Shown in pieces: positions 34,835 to 43,411 of a DNA stretch of 64,000 bases. The stretch spans positions 186,001 to 250,000 of the forward strand of contig NZ_JAMBOG010000001.1 of the NCBI RefSeq assembly GCF_023715525.1. Direction: 5' to 3'. The stretch's first letter is position 1. Each line of letters opens with the position of its first letter. Made by a program: the position numbers and the translations under genes. The notes below the pieces were generated by a model that worked only from the letters and a program-made list of their open reading frames with translations, did no database searches and was not told the origin of the DNA. The DNA comes from Kocuria rosea. GTDB lineage: Bacteria; Actinomycetota; Actinomycetes; Actinomycetales; Micrococcaceae.

Positions 34835-36274
34835 ATGGCTCTTTCTTCCTCCGCCCCGGCCCGGCGGCACGAGATGACCCGCGAGGAGCGCAAGGTCCTC
34901 GCGGGCACGCTCGTGGGCACCACCATCGAGTGGTACGACTTCTTCATCTACGCCCAGGCGGCGGGGTTCGTCCTGGCCGCCCAGTTCTTCAATCCCCTCG
35001 GGCAGGACAACGCCGGGCTGGCCCAGGTGGTGGCCTGGGCCTCGCTGGGCATCAGCTTCCTCTTCCGCCCCCTCGGGGCGGTGGTGGCCGGTCACCTCGG
35101 CGACACGTTCGGCCGCAAGATGGTCCTGGTCCTCACCCTCGTGGGCATGGGCGCGGCGACGATGCTGATCGGGCTGCTGCCGACCTACGCCACGATCGGG
35201 GTCTGGGCCCCGGTCCTGCTCGTCGTGCTGCGGATCCTGCAGGGCTTCTCCGCCGGCGGGGAGTGGGGCGGGGCGGCCCTGATGGCCGTCGAGCACGCCC
35301 CCCGCCACAAGCGCGGGCTGTTCGGCGCCTACCCGCAGATCGGGGTGCCCCTGGGCATGCTCCTGGCCACCGGGTTCATGTTCGCCCTGACCTCCGCGCT
35401 GAGCCCGGAGCAGTTCGAGGCCTGGGGCTGGCGCATCCCGTTCCTGTCCTCGGTGGTGCTCATCGTGGTCGGCTACCTCATCCGCAAGACCGTCGACGAG
35501 TCTCCGGTGTTCCAGCAGATGCAGCTGCGCAAGAAGGAGTCCTCCGCGCCGCTGGGCCAGCTGGTCCGGCACCACAAGAAGGAGGTCACCCTCGCGGCGC
35601 TGATCTTCGCCGCGAACAACGCCGCCGGCTACCTGGTCATCGCCTTCTTCGCCTCCTACGGCGCCAAGGCCCTGGGCATGGACCGCTCCGCGACCCTGAT
35701 CGCCTCCCTCATCGGCGGGCTCGGGTGGCTGGTCTTCACGATGCTCGGCGGGGCGATGTCCGACACCGTCGGGCGGGTGCGCACCTTCCAGATCGGCTAC
35801 GCGATCATCATCGTGTGGGCGATCCCGATGTGGTGGCTGCTCGACACCGCCTCGCTGCCGCTGTTCGCCGCCGCCATCGTGGTCCTCACCATCGGGCTGG
35901 GCCCGTCCTACGGCCCGCAGTCGGCGCTGTACGCGGAAATGTTCCCGGCCCGGGTGCGCTATTCCGGGGTCTCGATCGGCTACGCGTTCGGCTCCATCAT
36001 CGGCGGGGCCTTCGCCCCGATGATCGCCCAGCTGCTGCTCAACGAGACCGGGATGTCCTGGACCATCGGCGCCTACATCTCCGCCCTGGCCCTGGTGTCC
36101 TTCATCGCCGTGTCCCTGGTCCCGACCTCCCTCCAGGGCACCGACCTGCACGTGGCCGACGGGCACCAGGACCACGCCGCCCACCCCGAAGCCACCGAAG
36201 CCACCGAGGCCGCCGAGGCCACCGGGGCCGCCGGGGCCGCCGGGGCCGCCGGGGCCGCCGAGAAGCGCAACTGA
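34835..36274 (+). CDS. MHS-family MFS transporter
   Basis: A 479-aa, 12-helix metabolite:H+ symporter (ShiA/ProP-type). Signatures are GTTIEWYDFFIY at residues 27-38, the loop GHLGDTFGRKMVL, and LRILQGFSAGGEWGGAAL. Relatives import shikimate, alpha-ketoglutarate, proline/betaine or aromatic acids. The upstream PaaR-like operator points to an aromatic acid such as phenylacetate, phenyllactate or a precursor. The C-terminal 30 residues are a soluble low-complexity tail from a 9-bp DNA repeat. The ATG at 34835 is the first M after the promoter; the ribosome site is weak (GGAG). Confidence 0.88.
   Translation: MALSSSAPARRHEMTREERKVLAGTLVGTTIEWYDFFIYAQAAGFVLAAQFFNPLGQDNAGLAQVVAWASLGISFLFRPLGAVVAGHLGDTFGRKMVLVLTLVGMGAATMLIGLLPTYATIGVWAPVLLVVLRILQGFSAGGEWGGAALMAVEHAPRHKRGLFGAYPQIGVPLGMLLATGFMFALTSALSPEQFEAWGWRIPFLSSVVLIVVGYLIRKTVDESPVFQQMQLRKKESSAPLGQLVRHHKKEVTLAALIFAANNAAGYLVIAFFASYGAKALGMDRSATLIASLIGGLGWLVFTMLGGAMSDTVGRVRTFQIGYAIIIVWAIPMWWLLDTASLPLFAAAIVVLTIGLGPSYGPQSALYAEMFPARVRYSGVSIGYAFGSIIGGAFAPMIAQLLLNETGMSWTIGAYISALALVSFIAVSLVPTSLQGTDLHVADGHQDHAAHPEATEATEAAEATGAAGAAGAAGAAEKRN
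36188..36259 (+). repeat. 9-bp tandem repeat encoding transporter tail
   Basis: Eight 9-base units drifting from GAAGCCACC through GAGGCCGCC to GGGGCCGCC encode EAT, EAA and GAA triplets at the C-terminus of the MHS transporter. Copy number may vary between strains. Confidence 0.8.
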
Positions 36275-36287
36275 GCGCCGACCCTGC

Positions 36288-36340
36288 CGGCGCAGCCGTC
36301 GGCCGCCACCCCGCGCGGGTGCCGGCCGACGGCTGCGCCG
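36288..36340 (+). terminator. Terminator of the MHS transporter gene
   Basis: A perfect 18-bp stem (36288-36305 with 36323-36340) before the FAD oxidase gene, so that gene probably has separate transcription or reads through. Confidence 0.85.
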
Positions 36341-36374
36341 TGCGCACCCCGGCCCGGAGGAACGGAAAGACCCC

Positions 36375-37781
36375 ATGCGCGAGCACGACCACGACACCCC
36401 GGTGGAGACCACCCGGACCCCGCCCCTGAACCCGGCAGCCCTCGACGACCTCAGGGGCGCGCTCGGTGACGCGCTGAGCGTGGCGCCCGCGGTGCTCGAG
36501 GAGCACAGCCGCGACGCCTCCCGGGCGGAGCCCGCCGGGGCCCCGGTCGCCGTGGTCCGGGCCCGATCGGCCGCGGACGTGCAGGCCGCCCTGCGCTGGG
36601 CCACCGCCCACCGGGTGCCCGTGTCCGTCCGCGGGGCCGGCACGGGCGTCAGCGGCGGGGCGCTGGCCTACGCCGGGGGCCTGGTCCTCTCCCTGCGCGC
36701 CATGGACCGGCTCCTCGAGGTCGACCCGGCAAACCGGATGGCCGAGGTGGAGCCGGGGGTCGTCGTCGAGCGGCTGGACCGGGCGGCGGCCGAGCACGGG
36801 CTGATGTACGCCCCGGACCCGGTGAGCTACCAGAGCGCCACCATCGGCGGCACCGTGGCCACCAACGCCGGAGGGCTGCGGTGCCTGGCCCACGGCGTCA
36901 CCCGGGACGCCGTCGCCGGGCTGGAGGTGGTCCTGGCGGACGGCCGGATCGTCCGCACCGGCTCACGGACCCGCAAGAACAGCACCGGCTACGACCTCAC
37001 CGGCCTGTTCATCGGCTCCGAGGGCACCCTCGGGGTGATCACCAAGGTCATCGTCCGCCTCGAGCCCCGGGCGGCTGGGGACCCGGTCACCTTCCAGGCG
37101 CAGTTCCGCTCCATGGGCGACGCCGGGGCCGCGGTGGCGGCGGTCATGGCCTCCCCGACCACCCCCGAGATCCTGGAGCTGATGGACCGCAACTGCATCG
37201 ACCTCGTCCGGCGGCACTTCCCCTCCGCCGCGGTGACCACGGGCGAGGCCCTGCTCGTGGGCCAGACCGTGGGCCCCGACGCCCGGCGGGAGGCCGAGAC
37301 CGTGCTGGCCGCCTGCCGCGGTGCCGGCGCCCTGGTGACCGAGGCGGGCGACGACGACGAGCTGCTGCGCACCCGGCGCATGGTGAACCCGGCGCTCAAC
37401 GCCGCGGGCCTGGCCCTGTCCTGCGACGTGGCCGTTCCGCCGGGCCGGCTGGCGGAGATGTTCGGGCGGATCGACGAGATCGCGGCCCGCACCGGCGTCC
37501 AGGTCAACACCTGCGCCCACGCCGGGGACGGCAACCTGCACCCCGCCGTGCTGGCCCCCGGGAACTCCCCGGAGGAGGTCGCCGCGGCGGAGCGCGTGCT
37601 CACCCTCATCACGGAAGCCGCCCTGGAGCTGGACGGGGTGATCTCCGGGGAGCACGGCATCGGCTCGCTGAAGACGGGGATGCTCGCCCGGCAGTTCGAT
37701 CCGGACACCCTGGCGCTGCAGCGCGAGCTGAAGGCCTTCTTCGACCCCGCCGGCATCCTCAGCCCCGGCCGCGCCGTCTGA
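36375..37781 (+). CDS. FAD-linked 2-hydroxyacid dehydrogenase (GlcD/D-LDH type)
   Basis: A 468-aa FAD-binding type 4 oxidoreductase with C-terminal FAD-linked oxidase domain. FAD motifs: VRGAGTGVSGGAL near residue 85, GGTVATNAGG near 160-170 and LFIGSEGTLGVIT. The C-terminal CAHAGDGNLHP and GEHGIGSLKTG are the family metal/substrate motifs. Relatives oxidise D-lactate, glycolate or D-2-hydroxyacids including mandelate. Its neighbours, a 2-ketoacid-type decarboxylase and a PaaR-marked transporter, suggest an aromatic 2-hydroxyacid. ATG at 36375 after GGAGGAACGG with a long spacer. Confidence 0.85.
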   Translation: MREHDHDTPVETTRTPPLNPAALDDLRGALGDALSVAPAVLEEHSRDASRAEPAGAPVAVVRARSAADVQAALRWATAHRVPVSVRGAGTGVSGGALAYAGGLVLSLRAMDRLLEVDPANRMAEVEPGVVVERLDRAAAEHGLMYAPDPVSYQSATIGGTVATNAGGLRCLAHGVTRDAVAGLEVVLADGRIVRTGSRTRKNSTGYDLTGLFIGSEGTLGVITKVIVRLEPRAAGDPVTFQAQFRSMGDAGAAVAAVMASPTTPEILELMDRNCIDLVRRHFPSAAVTTGEALLVGQTVGPDARREAETVLAACRGAGALVTEAGDDDELLRTRRMVNPALNAAGLALSCDVAVPPGRLAEMFGRIDEIAARTGVQVNTCAHAGDGNLHPAVLAPGNSPEEVAAAERVLTLITEAALELDGVISGEHGIGSLKTGMLARQFDPDTLALQRELKAFFDPAGILSPGRAV

Positions 37782-37799
37782 GCCCCGGGACGCCGGGAG

Positions 37800-38273
37800 C
37801 TACGCGTCCCCGGCGGCGCGCCGCAGCAGCTCCGTCAGCCGCAGCGGCATCACCTCGAGCAGGGAGATCGAGGTGTTCGTCCGCAGCACGCCGGGGATCT
37901 CCAGCATCCGGCTCGTGACGCGGTGGAGGTCGGCCGTGTCCTGCGCCACGACCCGGACCAGCAGGTCCGCGTTGCCGGTGGTGGCGTGGATCTCGATGAT
38001 CTCCGGGATGGACCGCAGCCCGTCCAGCGCCTCGTCGCCCGCTCCCTGGCGGATGGACAGCTCCACGAAGGCGGCCAGGTCGTAGCCCAGGGCGCGGGGG
38101 TCCACCCGGCGGCTGAAGGGCCGCAGGACCTCCCCGTCCGCGAGACGGCGCAGACGGGCGTGCACGGTGTTGCGCGCGACGCCGAGCGTCTGCGCCAGGG
38201 CCAGGACGGTGGCCGAGGGATCGCGGTCCAGGGCGAGGATGATGCGGGCGTCCAGGGAGTCGATCCGGTGCAT
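37800..38273 (-). CDS. Lrp/AsnC-family regulator
   Basis: A 157-aa Lrp-type regulator: N-terminal HTH (VLALAQTLGVARNTVHARLRR around residues 23-43) and C-terminal RAM ligand domain with TGNADLLVRVVAQD. I choose the ATG at 38273 (MHRIDSLDARI), which lies seven bases after a -10 CACAAT, giving a leaderless mRNA; the track-longest start at 38282 overlaps that box. It is divergent from the thiamine-diphosphate enzyme gene and only 18 bases below the FAD dehydrogenase stop, so it likely regulates both flanking genes in response to an amino or keto acid. Confidence 0.88.
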   Translation of the reverse strand: MHRIDSLDARIILALDRDPSATVLALAQTLGVARNTVHARLRRLADGEVLRPFSRRVDPRALGYDLAAFVELSIRQGAGDEALDGLRSIPEIIEIHATTGNADLLVRVVAQDTADLHRVTSRMLEIPGVLRTNTSISLLEVMPLRLTELLRRAAGDA

Positions 38274-38534
38274 ACCGGGCATTGTGGCACGCCGTCCCGG
38301 ACCCCGGCCGCCGGTGCCGCCCCGCGAGCGGCGGACCGCCCCTGTCCCCCGCCGGAGACAGGCCCCTGGGCATTCTGCGCTCTGACGGGTTCCTCACTGA
38401 GCACCTGTCGCATTCTCCGGAGCACATCTGGCGCAGCTGCGCAGCGCTCCGACACGATCAGGACACGGCCGGACCACACGGCACCGGCCCTCCGGACGCA
38501 CCACCGGCCCGATCCCGTCGGAAGGACCACCGCC

Positions 38535-40247
38535 TTGAGCACCCAGCTCCCCACCACGAGCGTTCCCGCCGCTCCCCCCGTCACCCCGACCACCGCCCCG
38601 ACCGTCTCGACGGCGGTGGCGCAGGTGATCGCCGCGCGCACCGACCACCTGTTCGGGCTGATGGGCAACGGCAACGCGCACCTGATCAGCTTCTTCACCT
38701 CCGCCGGGTTCGGCTTCACCTCGGCCCGGCACGAGGCCGCCACCGTGGCCATGGCCGACGCCTACCACCGGGCCACCGGGCGCGTCGGGGCGGCCACGAC
38801 CACCTACGGGGCCGGGTTCACCAACACCTGCACCGCCCTGGCCGAGGCCCGTCTCGCCCGCATCCCCCTGGTGCTCGTCGTGGGCGACGCCCCCACCACG
38901 GGCCGGCGCCCCTTCGACGTCGACCAGACCGCCGCCGCCGCCGCCGTCGGGGTCACCACCCTGGTGGCGAGCCCGGACAACGCCGCGGCGATCGCCCACC
39001 GCGCCTTCGACCTGGCGGTGCGCACGGTGCAGCCCGTGGTCCTGGCGATCCCCTACGACCACGCCACCGCCGCGCTCACCGCACCGGTGGAGCTGGAGCC
39101 GCTGCCGGCCAAGCCCACCTTCACCGCCCCGCCCGAGGAGCTGGACCGGGTGGCCGGCCTTCTCCGGCAGGCCGAGCGGCCGCTGATCCTGGGCGGGCGC
39201 GGGGTGCTGCTGGCCGACGCCGCCGCCGCGCTCAAGGAGCTCGGGGACCGGCTCGGGGCGCTGTTCATGACTTCGGTGATGGCCACTAACCTCTTCGACA
39301 GCCCCTGGGACCTGGGCGTGGCCGGGGGCTTCACCCGCGACCACCGCCTGGCCCTGGCCCGGACCGCCGACGTGGTGCTGGTGGCCGGGGCGAGCCTCAA
39401 CGCCTTCCAGTCCCGCTACGGCACCCTCTTCGCCGAGGGCACCCGCGTGATCCGCCTCGACAACGAGCCCGCCGAGCAGCTGGCCCACCCGGCCGTCACC
39501 GACTACGTGCGGGCGGACCTGGCTCCCTTCCTGGAAGCCCTCACCGGACGGATCCCCGTGGTGGAGGAGGCCCGCACCTGGCGGGCGGCCGCGCCCGAGG
39601 TGGCCACCCCCGCCTTCCGCTCGGCGGCCCCGGTGGAGGACCCGGCCGAGTTCGGCCCCGACGGCCGGCTCAACCCGAGGGCCGTGGTCGCGGCCCTGGA
39701 GGAGATCCTCCCGGACGAGCGGTCGGTGGTGATGGACGGGGGCCACTTCATCGGCTGGGCCCCGATGTACCTCTCCGTCCCCGACCCGCAGGCCATGGTC
39801 CTGGTGGGCACCGCCTTCCAGTCCATCGGCCTGGGCTTCGGCTCCGCGGCCGGGGTCTCCGTGGCCCGCCCGGAGCGCACCACAGTCTTCTTCTCCGGGG
39901 ACGGGGGCGGGCTCATGGGGCTGGCGGACTTCGAGACGTTCCTCCGCGCCACCGCCCGCGGGGTGGTGGTGGTGCTCAACGACTCCGCCTACGGCGCCGA
40001 GCTGCACCAGTACGCCTCCCAGGGCCTGGATCCCACCGCGATGCTCATCGACGAGGTGGACTTCGCCGCGATCGGCCGGGCGCTGGGCGCGGCCGGGGCC
40101 AAGGCCACCACCCTGGCCGACCTCACCGTCCTGGAGGACTGGCTGGCGACCCACGACGAGGGCGTGTTCGTCCTGGACGTGGCCATCTCCCAGAAGGTCG
40201 TCGCCGAGTTCATGACGGCCTCCCTCACCGCCGGCAGGAGGCTGTGA
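38535..40247 (+). CDS. Thiamine-diphosphate-dependent 2-ketoacid decarboxylase-like enzyme
   Basis: A 570-aa three-domain ThDP enzyme of the acetolactate synthase/benzoylformate decarboxylase group. The cofactor-activating Glu67 is in ARHEAATVAMADAYHRATG, and the GDG...N motif starts at G455 (GDGGGLMGLADF ... VVVLND). The active-site start GLMGNGNAHLISF differs from biosynthetic acetolactate synthases, and no small subunit gene is present, so a decarboxylase of an aromatic or branched 2-ketoacid is more likely. TTG start at 38535 after GAAGGA. The 250-base gap before it, shared with the Lrp gene, contains dyads such as TGCGCAGCTGCGCA. Benzoylformate versus phenylpyruvate cannot be decided. 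Confidence 0.78.
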   Translation: MSTQLPTTSVPAAPPVTPTTAPTVSTAVAQVIAARTDHLFGLMGNGNAHLISFFTSAGFGFTSARHEAATVAMADAYHRATGRVGAATTTYGAGFTNTCTALAEARLARIPLVLVVGDAPTTGRRPFDVDQTAAAAAVGVTTLVASPDNAAAIAHRAFDLAVRTVQPVVLAIPYDHATAALTAPVELEPLPAKPTFTAPPEELDRVAGLLRQAERPLILGGRGVLLADAAAALKELGDRLGALFMTSVMATNLFDSPWDLGVAGGFTRDHRLALARTADVVLVAGASLNAFQSRYGTLFAEGTRVIRLDNEPAEQLAHPAVTDYVRADLAPFLEALTGRIPVVEEARTWRAAAPEVATPAFRSAAPVEDPAEFGPDGRLNPRAVVAALEEILPDERSVVMDGGHFIGWAPMYLSVPDPQAMVLVGTAFQSIGLGFGSAAGVSVARPERTTVFFSGDGGGLMGLADFETFLRATARGVVVVLNDSAYGAELHQYASQGLDPTAMLIDEVDFAAIGRALGAAGAKATTLADLTVLEDWLATHDEGVFVLDVAISQKVVAEFMTASLTAGRRL

Positions 40248-40298
40248 CCCGGTCCGCCGTGGCTCCGCGGCCCGCCGCCGGAGGGCCGGTCCAGTGCG

Positions 40299-40718
40299 TC
40301 ACGGATGCGGCAGGCACCCGTAGCTGTTGCGGTAGGTCCTGCCGGTCCGGGGACGGGTGAACTTCAGGGCCGACCAGGTGGCGTCCACGCTCACGGTGGT
40401 GCTCTCCACGAGCCCGTGGCTGTAGCCGATGCGGATGACCTCCGGGAGCGCCAGGTCCGTGCCCAGCCGACCGCCCTTGGGCCAGGAGACCCAGAGCATG
40501 CCGCGGGGCGCCAGGTGCGACGCGCACGCCGGGAACAGCTCGTCGAGCTCGGTCCGCGCCGTCGCGAACAGGTGCAGGTAGTCGAACTCGCCCACGAGCT
40601 CCGGGGAGACGTCGAGGGGCGGGAGCTCCAGCGCCGCCGGCGCCGGGGCGGGGAGATGCCCGAGGAAGGCCCGTGAGCCCTCCCGGACACCCATCTTCTG
40701 CGCGACGGACCGTGGCAT
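40299..40718 (-). CDS. DUF3052-like small protein
   Basis: A 139-aa soluble protein starting MPRSVAQKMGVREGSR, with FDYLHLFATARTELDELFPA, GMLWVSWPKGGR and VDATWSALKFTRPR. This order is typical of a widespread small family usually labelled DUF3052 or hypothetical; the SWPKGGR-like block recalls methyltransferase-fold remnants. Function unknown. AGGAGG lies five bases before the ATG at 40718, so the GTG at 40721 is not used. It follows the DUF1622 gene on the same strand by 43 bases. Confidence 0.75.
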   Translation of the reverse strand: MPRSVAQKMGVREGSRAFLGHLPAPAPAALELPPLDVSPELVGEFDYLHLFATARTELDELFPACASHLAPRGMLWVSWPKGGRLGTDLALPEVIRIGYSHGLVESTTVSVDATWSALKFTRPRTGRTYRNSYGCLPHP

Positions 40719-40761
40719 CACGACCTCCTGCGTCGGGAAGGGGTGCTGTGCGGGCGGCGGA

Positions 40762-41169
40762 TCAGGCGGAACCGTCCCGGGCGGCGAGGGCGACGCCCGG
40801 CCCCGCTGCCGGCTCGGCCGCCTCCGCCGCCTTCTGCCACGGCCACCGGCCGGTGATCTCCAGCTCGAGCGACCAGCTGAGGAACGTCCGGATGAGCACG
40901 ATCAGCGCCAGCACCCCCACCGACTCGAAGGTGGGCGTGACGGCGACCGTGCGGATGATGTCCGCGGCCACGAGCAGCTCCAGGCCGAGCAGGATGGAGT
41001 GGCCCAGCCGGCGGCGGTACGTCTCGTAGGTGTCGTGGCCGGGGCGGTCCCGGCGCAGCAGGGCGTAGGCGGCGAGCAGGGTCGCCACCACCGCCCCGAC
41101 CACGATGGCGACGACCCCTGCGGCGTCGACGGCCTCTCCGACGATCTCCATGGTCTCCTGGAACGACAT
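40762..41169 (-). CDS. DUF1622 membrane protein
   Basis: A 135-aa protein with three hydrophobic segments at about residues 16-40, 60-76 and 82-100, separated by a basic loop RRDRPGHDTYETYRRRLG. This matches DUF1622 (YbhL-unrelated small inner membrane family), function unknown. The tail is Ala-rich and soluble. GGAGG precedes the ATG at 41169 by five bases. It is divergent from the paa thiolase operon across a 209-base gap that contains that operon's promoter and operator. Confidence 0.8.
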   Translation of the reverse strand: MSFQETMEIVGEAVDAAGVVAIVVGAVVATLLAAYALLRRDRPGHDTYETYRRRLGHSILLGLELLVAADIIRTVAVTPTFESVGVLALIVLIRTFLSWSLELEITGRWPWQKAAEAAEPAAGPGVALAARDGSA

Positions 41170-41308
41170 GCGCACCTCCGGGTGTCCCGGCGGCGGGCGC
41201 CGGATCGACTGCGATCAGGACGCCAGGATCTCACGGGACGGGGTGCCGTCCGGCCGCGGCGGCGGGCGCCTGTTGACCCGGCGGGCGGCGGCGTGGGATT
41301 GTTTGATG

Positions 41309-41322
41309 AACGAACGGTCGGT
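41309..41322 (+). promoter_or_regulatory. PaaR-type operator before the paa thiolase operon
   Basis: AACGAACGGTCGGT matches ACCG-N2-CG-N2-CGGT with one change. A -35-like TTGACC is at 41273-41278 and -10-like GATTGT at 41297-41302 (18-base spacer), so the site covers the transcription start. Confidence 0.65.
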
Positions 41323-41378
41323 AATTGTTGGGCGCCGTCGTCCGCGCCCGCCCATCCCGTCGCGACAGGAGCTCACCC

Positions 41379-42587
41379 ATGTCCTCTACTCCTCAGGCGT
41401 TCCTCGTCGGTGGTGCCCGCACCCCGGTGGGCAGGTACGGCGGCGCCCTGGCGGGCGTGCGCCCGGACGACCTGGCCGCCCTGGTGGTCAAGCACGCGGT
41501 GACCGACGCCGGGATCGACCCCCACGACGTCGACGAGGTGATCCTGGGCAACGCCAACGGCGCCGGCGAGGAGAACCGCAACGTGGCGCGCATGGCGTGG
41601 CTGCTGGCCGGGTTCCCCGACACGGTCCCCGGGATCACGGTCAACCGCCTGTGCGCCTCGAGCCTGTCGGCGATCATCACCGCCTCCCACATGGTCAAGG
41701 CCGGGGCCGCCGACCTCGTCGTCGCCGGCGGCGTCGAGTCGATGTCCCGCGCCCCGTGGGTGATGGAGAAGCCGGCCACGGCGTACGCGAAGCCCGGGGA
41801 GGTCTTCGACACCTCGATCGGCTGGCGGTTCACCAATCCGAAGTTCACGCAGATCGACAAGCTGACCTACTCGATGCCCGAGACCGCCGAGGAGCTCGCC
41901 GCCGTCGACGGCATCACGCGGGAGGACGCCGACGCGTTCGCGGTCGCCTCCCACGAGCGCGCCATCGCCGCGATCGACGCGGGCCGCTTCGCCGGCGAGA
42001 TCGTGCCCGTGACCGCCCGGGGCCGCAAGGGCGCGGAGACGGTCGTCGACACCGACGAGGGCCCCCGCCCGGGCACGACCGCGGAGGTCCTCGCCAGGCT
42101 CCGCCCGGTGGTGAGGACCGACGGGATCGTCACCGCCGGCAACTCCTCCTCCCTCAACGACGGCGCCTCGGCGCTCCTGGTCGCCTCCGAGCGGGCCGTG
42201 GAGAAGTACGGCCTGGCCGCCCGGGCGCGGATCGTCGACGGCGCCTCGGCCGGTGTGCCCCCGCACATCATGGGCATCGGCCCGGTCCCGGCCACCCACA
42301 AGGTGCTCGAGCGCACCGGGTGGAGCATCGACGACCTCGGGGCCGTCGAGCTCAACGAGGCCTTCGCGACCCAGTCCCTGGCCTGCATCCGCCGCCTCGG
42401 GCTCGACCCGGGGACCGTCAACAACGACGGCGGGGCCATCGCCCTCGGCCACGCCCTGGGCTCCTCCGGGGCGCGGATCACCATCACCCTGCTGGGCCGG
42501 ATGGAGCGCGAGGGCGCCGGACGCGGCCTGGCCACGATGTGCGTGGGCGTTGGCCAGGGCACCGCGCTGCTCCTGGAGAAGATCTGA
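41379..42587 (+). CDS. paaJ: 3-oxoadipyl-CoA thiolase-type acyltransferase
   Basis: A 402-aa thiolase with the acyl-accepting Cys in TVNRLCASSLSAI, the catalytic His in NNDGGAIALGHALGSSGARI and the second Cys in TMCVGVGQG. In this setting it would split 3-oxoadipyl-CoA and 2,3-didehydro-derivatives to acetyl-CoA and succinyl-CoA, the last step of phenylacetate breakdown. AGGAG lies before the ATG at 41379; the frame continues upstream through the operator and is not coding. First gene of the paaJ-paaF-paaH operon. A PcaF role in protocatechuate degradation is the alternative, but no pca genes are present. Confidence 0.85.
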   Translation: MSSTPQAFLVGGARTPVGRYGGALAGVRPDDLAALVVKHAVTDAGIDPHDVDEVILGNANGAGEENRNVARMAWLLAGFPDTVPGITVNRLCASSLSAIITASHMVKAGAADLVVAGGVESMSRAPWVMEKPATAYAKPGEVFDTSIGWRFTNPKFTQIDKLTYSMPETAEELAAVDGITREDADAFAVASHERAIAAIDAGRFAGEIVPVTARGRKGAETVVDTDEGPRPGTTAEVLARLRPVVRTDGIVTAGNSSSLNDGASALLVASERAVEKYGLAARARIVDGASAGVPPHIMGIGPVPATHKVLERTGWSIDDLGAVELNEAFATQSLACIRRLGLDPGTVNNDGGAIALGHALGSSGARITITLLGRMEREGAGRGLATMCVGVGQGTALLLEKI

Positions 42588-43405
42588 TGACGGCCCTCAC
42601 CGGCGACTTCACGGCGCTGCGCCTCGAGGAGCGGGAGGACCGGCTGCACGTGGTCCTGGACCGCCCGGCCGTGCGCAACGCGATCGACGCGACCATGGTG
42701 GGCGAGCTGCACACGGTCTGCGCCCACCTGGAGCGCACGCCCAAGATCCTCATCCTCTCCGGCACCGAGGCCGGCGGCCGGGGGATCTTCGCCTCCGGCG
42801 CGGACATCGCCCAGCTGCGCGAGCGGCGCCGCGACGACGCGCTGGCCGGGATCAACTCGCAGGTCTTCGACCGGATCCACAAGCTGCCCATGCCCGTGAT
42901 CGCCGCGATCGACGGCTACGCCCTGGGCGGGGGCGCGGAGCTGGCCTACGCGGCCGACTTCCGCATCGCCACCCCGCACCTGAAGCTCGGCCAGCCCGAG
43001 ACCGGCCTGGGCATCATCGCCGCCGCGGGCGGGCTGTGGCGGCTCAAGGAGCTCGTCGGCGAGCCGGTCGCCCTGGACATCCTGCTGGCGGGCCGGATCC
43101 TCGACGCGGACGAGGCCCTGGCCCTGCACCTGGTCACCGAGCTGCACGAGCCGGCCGAGCTCGTGCCCGCCGCGCACGCGCTGGCCGACCGGATCGCCGC
43201 CCAGGACCCGCTGGCCGTGCGGATCTCCAAGCGGGTCTTCGCCGCGCCGCCGAGCGCCCACCCGCACATCGACGAGCTGGCCCAGGCCGTGCTCTTCGAG
43301 TCCCCGGCCAAGTTCGACCGGATGCAGGCGTTCCTGGACCGCAGGGAGGCCCGCAGGAGCACGGCCGGGCAGAACCCGACGCAGCAGACGCAGCAGACGA
43401 AGTAG
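42587..43405 (+). CDS. paaF: 2,3-dehydroadipyl-CoA hydratase-type crotonase
   Basis: A 272-aa crotonase. Both catalytic glutamates of hydratases are kept, in GGGAELAYAADF and GQPETGLGII, and the oxyanion-hole segment is FASGADIAQL. This fits PaaF (hydration of 2,3-dehydroadipyl-CoA) better than PaaG. The ATG at 42587 shares its A with the thiolase TGA (TGATG), so translation is coupled. The C-terminus ends in a Gln/Thr run. Followed by paaH after six bases. Confidence 0.85.
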   Translation: MTALTGDFTALRLEEREDRLHVVLDRPAVRNAIDATMVGELHTVCAHLERTPKILILSGTEAGGRGIFASGADIAQLRERRRDDALAGINSQVFDRIHKLPMPVIAAIDGYALGGGAELAYAADFRIATPHLKLGQPETGLGIIAAAGGLWRLKELVGEPVALDILLAGRILDADEALALHLVTELHEPAELVPAAHALADRIAAQDPLAVRISKRVFAAPPSAHPHIDELAQAVLFESPAKFDRMQAFLDRREARRSTAGQNPTQQTQQTK

Positions 43406-43411
43406 GAGCAC

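Noticed and set aside
38535-40247. Acetolactate synthase large subunit (ilvB)
   Set aside because: No ilvN/ilvC adjoins, the N-terminal active-site segment is unlike IlvB, and the neighbours are catabolic. Kept as a generic ThDP decarboxylase-like enzyme.
36375-40247. Definite mandelate pathway (mdlB/mdlC)
   Set aside because: The families fit, but no mandelate racemase or benzaldehyde dehydrogenase is present and substrate residues cannot be judged by eye, so only a hypothesis is given.
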